DNA of 64,000 nucleotides, taken from Flavobacteriales bacterium. Lineage in GTDB: Bacteria > Bacteroidota > Bacteroidia > Flavobacteriales_F > PHOS-HE28. Below, one piece after another: positions 45,000 through 53,250 of this stretch (position 1 is its first letter; every line of letters begins with the position of its first letter). The stretch spans positions 986,065 to 1,050,064 of the forward strand of contig JADIYA010000001.1 in assembly GCA_016705545.1 (NCBI GenBank). Reading direction: 5' to 3'. The notes beneath the pieces are model-generated. The model ran no database searches. It was not told where the DNA came from and worked only from the letters and a program-made list of their open reading frames with translations. The position numbers and the translations under genes were made by a program.

Positions 45000-47060
45000 T
45001 CAGGGCATCACAAAGCGCACAGCCTCGCTCCGATTCCCGCCACTCACCCGGAGCATATAGCCACCTGCGGCCCGATCCTGAACGGGCAGGGCGATCCGGT
45101 GGCTGCCAGCGCCCAAAGACATCGGTCCTAGCTGCGAAACAACACGCCCCAAGGGGTCCAACACATCGAATCGAAGCCTGTCTGGACGTTCCAGGTTGAG
45201 CATCGCATCAGCGGTTCCGGCTGAAGCATCAAGGAGGATGCGCAATCCGGATTGCCCATTGGACACTTCATCGATTCCGACCAGTCCGCCCTGCACGTTG
45301 ATGTCGTCGAGGTAAAGGTCGTTTCCACCATTGCTCAAGAACACGAATCGCAAGCGGAAGCTGCTGGTGCACAGGTTCGGGCCGATATTGGAGAATTGGG
45401 CGTAGCGCCACTGCTCGGGATTTGTTGGCGTGAACGCGCCAGGCACGACCCCGGCGGTGAGCAAACTGGTGTTGCCGCGCATGATCTTGCGCAGCAGCCA
45501 AGTGTCGCCGCAGTTCGCGCTCACGTACACGTACAGCTCATCATCATCGGCAACGTATCGCTTGGCGTAGGCATAGCGGAAGCTCACGATGCCGCCGGGC
45601 GCACCGCTCAGGTCGAAGGTGTTCGAGATCAGTTCATCGGTGCGGCCTGCGCTGAAGATGGTATTGGGCAGACGTGCGCTGCGCGTGCCGGAGTATGCCG
45701 CGGCCGTGGTGAGTAAGAATCCACCATCACCGCTCGGGTCAATCACCTCCCAGGTTTCATTCGGCAGGTCCGACGCGGATTCGAAGTCTTCGTTCCATGG
45801 CACGGGCTGACCCGGGCTCGGGAGCACGCGGATGTAGGCTGTTTCAGTTTGCGTGAGGCTGTTGCCGTTGGCGTCGGTGACCGTGAGCGTGACCTCGTAC
45901 TCACCGGTTGTCGGGTAGGTCACGGCCGGCGCCGCCTCGGTGCTTGTTGCCGGCTCGCCGCCCGGGAAGCTCCATGCGCGCTGCACGATGCCATTGAAGC
46001 TCTGATCGGAGAAGTTCACGCTCCCGCCCGAGCAAATTGAGCGACGGTTCGACGTGAAGCGCGCTTCGCACACCGTGCCGGATCCATCGACGCCTGTTAG
46101 CGCCAGGTTTGCCGGCTGCCAAAGGTTCTCGCGCTGCGCGATCGGCGAGGTGAGTGCCGCGATCATCCGGTCGGCCTGGCCGTTGCTGAACATGCGCGCG
46201 CAATACGCGTACTCCATGTAGTTCTGCACATTGTCCAACGTGCTGCCGCAACTGGCTCCGCTGAGCACGCAGCTGGTCCAGCCGCGGGTGAGCGGGGTGT
46301 CGTCCACATCATCGTCCATGAAGCAATTCGCCTCATCCCCTGGCTCGTTGCTATCGCCCCAGCAATGCTTCAGATTGAGCCAGTGGCCCACTTCGTGGCT
46401 GAGCGCCCGCGAGCGGAACGCGGAGGAGGTCCCGATGCTGCCCACGTAATCATACCGCACCACGATGCCATCGGCCTCGGGCCAGCCATCGAGCCAGATG
46501 GGGTAATAGGTGTAGCCTGCCGCTCCGTTGGCGTAGCGGCACACCCAGATGTTCAGGTAGCGGTCTCGCGGCCATTGGATCAGCTGGGTCATATCAAAGT
46601 CTCCCAGATTGGTCTGCGTGCTCTGTGTACGGGTGATGCCGTTGGTGCAATTGCCTTCAGGGTCACGTTGAGCCAGGCGGAACTGAATGCCAACGTCGGC
46701 AACGATGTCAATGAACTGCGGGTGCGTCGAGGTCCAATCGGGGTTCAGTTTGTTGTAGTCCTCGTTAAGGATGCGAACAGCGTCCTGCACCTGGGCATCG
46801 CTGATGTTCTCTGTCCCGTTATTGTGGATCACGTGGAAGACCACCGGGATCACATAGTCTTCGCCTCCGCCGCGTGCGAAAGCGCCGGTCCGCGCATCGA
46901 GCGCGGCCTTGGCTTGTGCGGCGCGAAGAGCGGCGTGGGGATCAGCTGCCAGGTGACGGCTCAGCTCTGCGGGGTTGTTGGCCAGGCAACGGAAGCCCTC
47001 ATCCTGGGCATTCGCGGTGAAGGCCATGGCCAAGGCAGGCAGGAGGAATGGATAGCGCAT
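45000..47060 (-). CDS. Secreted M43-family zinc metalloprotease with PKD and T9SS domains
   Basis: Third paralogue, 686 residues. Signal peptide MRYPFLLPALAMAFTANA; M43 catalytic domain with VIPVVFHVIHNNG, the zinc motif HEVGHWLNLKH (residues 222-232) and the Met-turn YMEYAYCARM. A PKD domain (CSGGSVNFSDQSF, with the core YPTTGEYEVTLTVTDANG) follows, then a MAM-like beta-sandwich. The end is a sorting-like C-terminus (LRFDVLDPLGRVVSQLG to SGGNRSEAVRFVMP) that lacks the usual PNP start. It has its own perfect -7 element 13 bases upstream. The equal length and identical order of domains show that the three genes arose by tandem duplication. Confidence 0.92.
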   Translation of the reverse strand: MRYPFLLPALAMAFTANAQDEGFRCLANNPAELSRHLAADPHAALRAAQAKAALDARTGAFARGGGEDYVIPVVFHVIHNNGTENISDAQVQDAVRILNEDYNKLNPDWTSTHPQFIDIVADVGIQFRLAQRDPEGNCTNGITRTQSTQTNLGDFDMTQLIQWPRDRYLNIWVCRYANGAAGYTYYPIWLDGWPEADGIVVRYDYVGSIGTSSAFRSRALSHEVGHWLNLKHCWGDSNEPGDEANCFMDDDVDDTPLTRGWTSCVLSGASCGSTLDNVQNYMEYAYCARMFSNGQADRMIAALTSPIAQRENLWQPANLALTGVDGSGTVCEARFTSNRRSICSGGSVNFSDQSFNGIVQRAWSFPGGEPATSTEAAPAVTYPTTGEYEVTLTVTDANGNSLTQTETAYIRVLPSPGQPVPWNEDFESASDLPNETWEVIDPSGDGGFLLTTAAAYSGTRSARLPNTIFSAGRTDELISNTFDLSGAPGGIVSFRYAYAKRYVADDDELYVYVSANCGDTWLLRKIMRGNTSLLTAGVVPGAFTPTNPEQWRYAQFSNIGPNLCTSSFRLRFVFLSNGGNDLYLDDINVQGGLVGIDEVSNGQSGLRILLDASAGTADAMLNLERPDRLRFDVLDPLGRVVSQLGPMSLGAGSHRIALPVQDRAAGGYMLRVSGGNRSEAVRFVMP

Positions 47061-47073
47061 GCGTGAAGGGCGC

Positions 47074-47081
47074 CGAATGTA
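47074..47081 (-). promoter_or_regulatory. -7 element of the third M43 protease gene
   Basis: TACATTCG on the minus strand matches TAnnTTYG, 13 bases upstream of the ATG at 47060. Confidence 0.55.
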
Positions 47082-47163
47082 GGCTCAACGGCTCACCCCA
47101 AGCCCAAGGCATGGCTCACCTCAAGCGCGCTGCCCTTGGAAGTCTGAACTCCTCGGGTCGCGC

Positions 47164-50100
47164 TCAGGGCAACTGCTCGTTCCTCGTGTTGGTGGGCACC
47201 GCTCCACCGATGTTCACCAGGATGGGATCGCGGTCGTTGCTCGCGCCGGTGTAGCGCACCACGCCGTCGAGATTCACGTCCTCCGGATGATAGCCGGTGG
47301 CTGTTGCAGTGGGGACCGACCCGCCGATGCGGACCAGGATCGGGTCTCGGTCGTTGCTGGCGTTGGTATAGCGCAAGACGCCATCACCGCTCACATCGCC
47401 GGCCCAGAGCATGGAAATGCCGCCCACGAGCGTGCGCGCATCGGTGCCATAGGTAACGGTGGCCGGATTCGTGAGGTCGATGCTGACCACGCCAGTGCCG
47501 TACTGCTGCGCCACGTTGGTCATGGCAGCCAAGTGGTTGCGGTGCCACGTCGCCATTTTGTATTGCCCGCGCGGCGCGTTGGGGAACCACAAGGGCTCCT
47601 CGCCATTGGGCATCACCACCTTGCCGTTGGCCAGTACCAGTGCCGCGCGCTCATCCACAACGGTGCTATGATTGGCGCCATCGCGCAGCTGCACCATGAC
47701 CCAATCAACGGGTGCGTCGCTGCCTGTCCGGTCGAACAATGCCTGGCTCATGGTGGCGCCCATGCCGTAGGGATCGCTCATGGGCAACAGGCCTGCGGTC
47801 TTCAGGCTGGTGCGCATCGCGGTGCCGGTCCATGCGCCTTCGAGTACGAGGTTAAGAGCGAGCTCGCTGTCGCCATCGGTGAAGTCGTAGGTGCCGTCCA
47901 TGTCGCGGTCAACGCCATGCCGGATCTTGGTGGTGGGGTGCACGAGCGTCCAGGTGAGCGGAGCGCCACCGACCTGCGCGGCCGCGACCAGCGCGGTGTG
48001 CGTGACAGCGGCAGCGCCATTCTGATCGGGCTGGTAGTTGTTGCTGCCCATGTAATAGAAACCGCGCGGAACACCGCCCCAGATGCCCTTCACCACCATG
48101 GCGTACTCGGTGGCGCGCGTGTCGGCCAGGTCCTTCAGCACGTTCAATGTGGTGGTGGAACCGATGGCCCCGTTGATGGTGTGGCGCATGCCCACGGCCG
48201 GGAGCACATCATTCACGGCGGAGGTGGAGAAGGGGAAATTGGTGGTATTGAAGCATTGTGAGCAATTGGTTGCGTTGATGCCACCCGACCAGCTCAGGAT
48301 CTCCGGCTCATAATCGCCCATGTAGTTGCCTGTTCCTGCTCCGTTGTACCAAGTCTCCATCACCCCTTCGGAGAGCAAGCCGAATCCGCTCGTGCACTCC
48401 GTGGTGTTGTAGAAGAAGCCGGTCTTGCGATAGCTGCTGCGCAGATCGCCCGCCATGTTCCGGTTCATGGTGAAGCCTTGTGTGTTTGAGGTGCTTCCTC
48501 CTGCGCCAGGAGCATTCCCGGCCACCTGTCCATTTCCGGCCAGATCTCCACGGCCGGTCTGCGCGTTGTGGCAGGGCACGCAGTTCACGTTCACCGCCAC
48601 GAAAAGATTCACGGCCGGGGGCACGGATTGGAAGGTGACGCCCGTTCCACGGATGCGGCCGGGGTTGATTCGGGACGTGGACGAGACGGATTCGGGCTTG
48701 TAAGTGCGATAAGGATTCGGCACGTACCAGCACGCTGCGAGGAAATCGCTGAATTCCTGCATGCTCACCACATCCAGCGGAGCATCCGCCCCTTGCAGGT
48801 TCTGGAAGGCTCCGGCGAAATCCGCGAAGCCATCCTTGTCGCCGCGCCAATGCAGGTTGCCACGCCCACGGCCGATGATGTCGATGAGGAATTGCGTGGT
48901 CTTCACGCCCTTCAACGGATGGAAGCTCTTGCCATCCACGAGCGCCATATCGCCTGATGGGTCGCCGAGGTCCCAGCCCAACCGGTCCCAACGCGCATCC
49001 ACATGGCAGCTGCCGCAGCTGATGTGACCATGCCCGCTGCCGGTGTGCGTGTTGTACAGATGCTTGCGCCCGGTCTTGATCACAAGTGGCGTGGGGTCGA
49101 AGAAGGCCGTGCGGCTCACTTCCTTGTCGGTGGAGAGGTCGATCGTGGAGATGCTTCCGCCGAACTTGTTGATGACGTACGCGCGTTGGCGCGCCTCATC
49201 GATCACGATGCCTGTTGGTCCCTCGCCCACGGGGATGGGGTCAGGAACCGTGCGCCCACCCGTGGCATTGATCGTGATCACGTTGTTGGAGCCCATCCCG
49301 GTGACGTAGGCTTTGGTCCCATCCGTGCGCCAGGCGATTCCGCGTGGATCGCCAAGCGCCTGCTTGCGCACCGCTGGGGGAGAGGTGTGCGTGCTGTAAT
49401 TGATCTGCGGATTCATGTCCGCGATGGTCACGGCGCCCGAGGGCGGCGCGAAGCGCGATACGTTCACCTGGAAGGAACTTCCCATTCAGGTTCGGTTCGA
49501 AACGGATCTCATTGGTGGCATCGGTGCCCACCACGAACACTTCGCCGGTGCCAGGCCGCACGCTCATGGCCATCAGGATGTTGCCAAGTGTGCTCTTGTA
49601 GGTGACCGCATTGGTGCTGGTGGCTGATCATGGCCACATCACGGTCCGGCATATCCCAACCCGCTTGCGCGCACGCCCGCCCCGCCGGACACGATGTTCG
49701 TCCAGTCATGATTGTTGTCGTCCATCCATTGACCGGCCGCGTTCTTCCTGACGATCATCGTGTTGGTCTCCGTAGAAGGCGGATTGCTGAGGTTCAGCGG
49801 CGGGTTGAAACCCGCGCCGGCATTGGGAACAGGTACCACGCCTCCATAAGGTCCCGTGGGTCGTGTCACATCGTTGGGGATCAAGGTGCATCCGCCCTGC
49901 GTGGAGCAGATGCCGATTTTACCCGGCACGTGCTCCGTGGAGAAGAAGTTATTGCCACTGATGGCCGTGGTGCGGTTGCCGCTCTCGAAGAATGCGCAAT
50001 AGACCGTGTTCCCATCGGCGCTGACGGCCAGCGCACGCGGCTGCTCCCCTTTCAGCAGGATCTCGACCGGGGCAGTGGCGAGGTTGGCCGGGTCGAACAC

Positions 50101-50592
50101 TTGGATGCTCTCCCGCTCGGCACAGCTCACGTACGCCTTCTGCGGGGTGCCTGCGAACACAAGGTCGGCAGGCTCATTCTCCGTCGCCACGCTTCGTATG
50201 GTGGCCTTCAGGGTGAGGTCCACGATGCTGATCTCGTCACTGACCTGGCAGACCACCCAGGCCTCATTATTGGTGCGGGCTCGCACGGTCACTGGATCGA
50301 GGCCAACGGGGATGCTAGCGAAATGCATCAGGCCCGTCGCGCTCAGTGTGAAGACCTCCAAGCTGTTGTTCGCCGTGTTCACCGCGAGCAGTTTGGTGCC
50401 ATCGGGCGTCATGGCGATCGGGCTCACATGGGCCGACTCGAAATTGGTGAAGCTGTTCACCGGAACGCCGTTGCCAATCGCCTTAGATGTGCCATCATCC
50501 TCCGGCCCATGCTCGAATGCGGAGAGCCCACCGATCAACCCGAGACTGGCGAGAGCGATGATCGACTTGCGGTTGGCGGAGAAGAAACGCAT
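47164..50592 (-). pseudogene. Beta-propeller/diheme cytochrome surface protein, three +1 frameshifts
   Basis: About 1,141 codons. From the ATG at 50592 there is a signal-like segment (SIIALASLGLIGGLSA), then YVTN/YncE-type propeller repeats (PIAMTPDGTKLLAVNTANN, ALAVSADGNTVYCAFF). A second part continues the propeller (YVINKFGGSISTIDL). It then carries two c-type heme sites, CGSCH (49003-49017) and CVPCH (48568-48582), as in MauG/cytochrome-peroxidase-like proteins. The end is a duplicated dockerin-like module (GDVSGDGVLRYTNASNDRD and EDVNLDGVVRYTGASNDRD). The reading frame breaks at about 49655-49664, 49619-49625 and 49470-49480. Each time one extra base is present, and together they restore the frame. 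The intervening sequence still encodes conserved propeller residues (MAMSVRPGTGEVFVVGTDA). Sequence error is likely. Confidence 0.8.
47179..47397 (-). repeat. Duplicated dockerin-like module
   Basis: Two copies of a segment of about 38 codons encode GDVSGDGVLRYTNASNDRD and EDVNLDGVVRYTGASNDRD, each followed by PILV.IGG.VPT. The acidic D-x-N/S-x-D-G loops resemble calcium-binding dockerin/EF-hand loops. The copies lie head to tail at the end of the cytochrome-propeller gene. Confidence 0.75.
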
Positions 50593-50644
50593 GGCGAGGA
50601 GGTTTTCAGGACGCCGCCGATGGCACCCTTGGTTTCAAGGACGG

Positions 50645-50652
50645 CCAAGCTA
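50645..50652 (-). promoter_or_regulatory. Possible -7 element of the propeller/cytochrome gene
   Basis: TAGCTTGG on the minus strand resembles TAnnTTTG with a mismatch near the end and lies 52 bases before the ATG at 50592. It is weaker than the other elements listed. Confidence 0.25.
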
Positions 50653-50702
50653 GTGAACCCGGCTGTACGGCGCAAACCGCCCGGATGGAGTGCCTTGCAG
50701 AC

Positions 50703-52151
50703 TCAGAACACCAGCAATCGCGGCTCGCTCATCTCCTCCATCGCGTACTTCACGCCTTCGCGCCCAAGGCCGCTGTCCTTGATGCCGCCGTAAGGCATGC
50801 TGTCGATGCGGAAGCCGGGCACGTTGCCGATGATGATGCCGCCCACCTCCAGCGCGTCATGCGCCTGCTTCAAGTGCACCACTGAATCGGTGAAGACGCC
50901 CGCTTGCAATCCGTAGGTGGAGTCATTCACGGCAGCAATGGCCGCACTGAAGTCGGCGACCTCCTCGATCACCGCCACTGGCCCGAAGACCTCCGCGCAG
51001 CCCACCTTCATCGCTTTGCTCGTGTTCGTGAGCAGGGTCGGCGCGTACACGTTGCGCGAAGCATCGAAGGCCTTGCCCCCGGCGAGCAATTGTGCGCCGC
51101 TCTTCACCGCTTCATCCACCCAGCTTCCAATCCGCTCGAAGTGCCCCTTGTCGATGATGGGGCCCACCGTCACGCTGGCATCGCCAGGGTCGCCAGCCTT
51201 CAGTGCGGCGTATTCCTTCACCAGCAGTTCGCGGAACTGGTCGAACACGCCCTTCACGACATAGATGCGCTGTGTGCTGATGCAGGTCTGTCCGGCATAT
51301 GCGTTCGCGCCGATGGCCACGGTCTTCGCGGCGGCGGCGAGGTCAACGCCATCGTCGATGATCACCGCTGCGTTTCCGCCGAGTTCCAGCGCGAGCTTCT
51401 TCTTGCCGCAGATGTTCTTCAGATGCCAGCCCACCTTGTCGCTGCCGGTGAAGCTGAGCATGGCCACGCGCTCGTCCTTCACGAGCTTCTCGGCAACGGG
51501 CACGCCGCACATCATGACATGGAAGGCGTCCATCGGCCAGCCGATCTCTTCCATGAACTTGCCAAGAACGAGCGAGCACAGAGGAGCTTGAGGCGAAGGC
51601 TTGAGCACCACCGGGCAGCCCACGGCCATGGCGGGCGCCACCTTGTGCATCACCAGGTTCAGCGGGAAGTTGAAGGGCGTGATAGCCGCGATGACACCAA
51701 TGGGGAAGCGCTTGGTGAAGGCCGTCTTGCCCGTGCCTGCACCGAAATCCATGGGCGTGACCTCGCCGCCGAAGCGCAGCGACTCAGCAGCGGCTGTGCG
51801 CACCGTGGTGATACTGCGCGCTACCTCGATTCGAGCCGCACCGATGGGCTTGCCGGCTTCTTTCACCATCAACTGCGCGATCTCTTCCTCGTGCTTCGCA
51901 ATCAATGCTGCGAGCGCTTCGAGCTTCGCGCTGCGCTCCCCGGCGCTCATCTTCTTCAGCACGTCACGGCTCGCGTACGCAGCGGCGATCGCTTCTTCCA
52001 TCTGCGCCTCGGTGGCATTGGGCAGCTTCGCCAGTTCGAAGCCGTGGTACTTGTCAACGACGGTGTTGCAGGTGCCATCGCCCTCGAAGGACCAAGAGCC
52101 GGAGATGAGGTTGGCGGGGGTGAAGAGGGAGGACGATAGCGTTGAGTTCAT
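50703..52151 (-). CDS. NAD(P)-dependent aldehyde dehydrogenase
   Basis: A 482-residue aldehyde dehydrogenase superfamily enzyme that oxidises an aldehyde to the acid (or acyl) with NAD(P). Visible are the cofactor-binding region ITPFNFPLNLVMHKVAPA, FTGSDKVGWHL, the general base in LELGGNAAVI (Glu256), the catalytic nucleophile in AGQTCISTQRI (Cys290) and EVFGPVAVIEEV near the C-terminus. It resembles glyceraldehyde-3-phosphate or lactaldehyde-type subfamilies, but the substrate cannot be fixed. The ATG at 52151 was chosen because CAACTTTG ends four bases before it; the longer upstream frame runs into a palindromic repeat and is not protein-like. Confidence 0.93.
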   Translation of the reverse strand: MNSTLSSSLFTPANLISGSWSFEGDGTCNTVVDKYHGFELAKLPNATEAQMEEAIAAAYASRDVLKKMSAGERSAKLEALAALIAKHEEEIAQLMVKEAGKPIGAARIEVARSITTVRTAAAESLRFGGEVTPMDFGAGTGKTAFTKRFPIGVIAAITPFNFPLNLVMHKVAPAMAVGCPVVLKPSPQAPLCSLVLGKFMEEIGWPMDAFHVMMCGVPVAEKLVKDERVAMLSFTGSDKVGWHLKNICGKKKLALELGGNAAVIIDDGVDLAAAAKTVAIGANAYAGQTCISTQRIYVVKGVFDQFRELLVKEYAALKAGDPGDASVTVGPIIDKGHFERIGSWVDEAVKSGAQLLAGGKAFDASRNVYAPTLLTNTSKAMKVGCAEVFGPVAVIEEVADFSAAIAAVNDSTYGLQAGVFTDSVVHLKQAHDALEVGGIIIGNVPGFRIDSMPYGGIKDSGLGREGVKYAMEEMSEPRLLVF

Positions 52152-52155
52152 TGCG

Positions 52156-52163
52156 CAAAGTTG
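52156..52163 (-). promoter_or_regulatory. Probable -7 element of the aldehyde dehydrogenase gene
   Basis: CAACTTTG on the minus strand differs from TAnnTTTG in one base; four bases separate it from the ATG at 52151. Confidence 0.4.
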
Positions 52164-52165
52164 TT

Positions 52166-52234
52166 CACCACAGAGGACACAGAGAATATGAAATGGAGCA
52201 TTGAGCCCACCTCCGTGCACTCTGTGCCTTGGTT
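52166..52234. repeat. Imperfect inverted repeat of the CACAGAG type
   Basis: A left arm (CACCACAGAGGACACAGAG, 52166-52184) and a right arm (52211-52234, reverse complement beginning AACCAAGGCACAGAG) form an imperfect palindrome around a 26-base A+T-richer loop. It lies between the aldehyde dehydrogenase and C45 genes. Elements with this CACAGAGG/CTCTGTG wording are dispersed in many environmental bacterial genomes; here it may be one copy of such a family. Confidence 0.55.
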
Positions 52235-52245
52235 CTGATTGGTGT

Positions 52246-53238
52246 TCACTTCGCCAAGTACCGCCCCACCGGTTTCAGAAGCACCACCTGAACCTCCTGC
52301 TCCTCGAACTTCCTGAATGAAGCTTCCACCTGCTTATCCGGCCAAATGATCTGCACGCGGCCCTTGTCCAGGTCGTAGGCGGCGGTGTAGAGCGTGCCGA
52401 AGCCACGCAGGTATTGCTGGCTGTACAGGGGCGGTTTCAGGAATTGCTTGATGAGCGCCGCGCGCGTCTGTTTCGGATTCGCACAGCAATGCTCCAGGAA
52501 ATGCTTGCGCTCGATGGTGTGCGTGAAGGCCGCGTACTCATCCCACTCCACTTGGTGCTGATGGTTGCAGGCCACAGCCTGGTAGATCACCTGCGCCGGA
52601 CGGTCATGGTTCATGTACACCGTGGCGTACTTGCCGCTCTTGTCCACCACCGTCACGTTATAGCCCATGTGGACGGGTATGCGCTTGAGCACTTCGCAGG
52701 CTTCATCGGTGGTGCTGCACGTTTCCAGCACATAGCGGATCACCAGCGGGATGCCGAAGCCCGTGCCCCACACTTTCCTTCCACCGAAGGCGAGCGAGAG
52801 CGCAAGGCCGTCCGCGTTCATGCCATCGAGCAGTCCCCAGGCGCTGTCTTGGATTCCGATCACCGGCTTCACGTACTCGGTGTAACGCAGGCGCCCATCG
52901 AAGTAGCGCGGGTCGAAGTCGTAGTTGCGGATGAGCGTGGGCGCGCCCTTGGTCCACGCCACTTGCGAGCAGCCGGCCATGTACGGCGGCGGGCACCACA
53001 TGGTGAGGAAGCGGCTGGCCACATCGTCGTTCTTCGCCAGGCGGCAGAGCGTGTTGTACACCGGGATCAGTTCCGGCATGTGCAGCTCCAGCACGCTGCG
53101 GCAGGTCACCAGATCGGCGCGCTTCTCCAGGCCTTCGCTCTCGTACCAGATCTTGAACAGCGGCCACGCGCGGTCGAAGAAGGTCTGCCAGCGCTCGCTA
53201 GGCCAGGGTTCTTTGACGAGTTTCAGGTGGACGTACAT
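52246..53238 (-). CDS. C45-type autoproteolytic acyltransferase/hydrolase
   Basis: A 330-residue Ntn-hydrolase-like protein related to peptidase family C45 (acyl-CoA:isopenicillin N acyltransferase-type). In that family an internal Gly-Cys bond is cut and the freed Cys is the nucleophile. Here the candidate is Gly89-Cys90 in MAGCSQVAWTKG, followed by the family-typical strand LIRNYDFDP. Further conserved-looking parts are GLLDGMNADGLALSLAFGG and the ARNYD-like context of the active site. No signal peptide is seen. The gene is 12 bases downstream of the ATP-grasp gene, so both are almost certainly one operon. The substrate is unknown: an amide or peptide made by the ATP-grasp enzyme is an attractive inference. 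Confidence 0.85.
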   Translation of the reverse strand: MYVHLKLVKEPWPSERWQTFFDRAWPLFKIWYESEGLEKRADLVTCRSVLELHMPELIPVYNTLCRLAKNDDVASRFLTMWCPPPYMAGCSQVAWTKGAPTLIRNYDFDPRYFDGRLRYTEYVKPVIGIQDSAWGLLDGMNADGLALSLAFGGRKVWGTGFGIPLVIRYVLETCSTTDEACEVLKRIPVHMGYNVTVVDKSGKYATVYMNHDRPAQVIYQAVACNHQHQVEWDEYAAFTHTIERKHFLEHCCANPKQTRAALIKQFLKPPLYSQQYLRGFGTLYTAAYDLDKGRVQIIWPDKQVEASFRKFEEQEVQVVLLKPVGRYLAK

Positions 53239-53250
53239 GCGCGTTCAGCC

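Noticed and set aside
48260..48285. A possible third heme site (NCSQCF) in the cytochrome-propeller protein
   Set aside because: The two Cys are spaced correctly but the following residue is Phe, not His, so it cannot be a standard c-type heme site.
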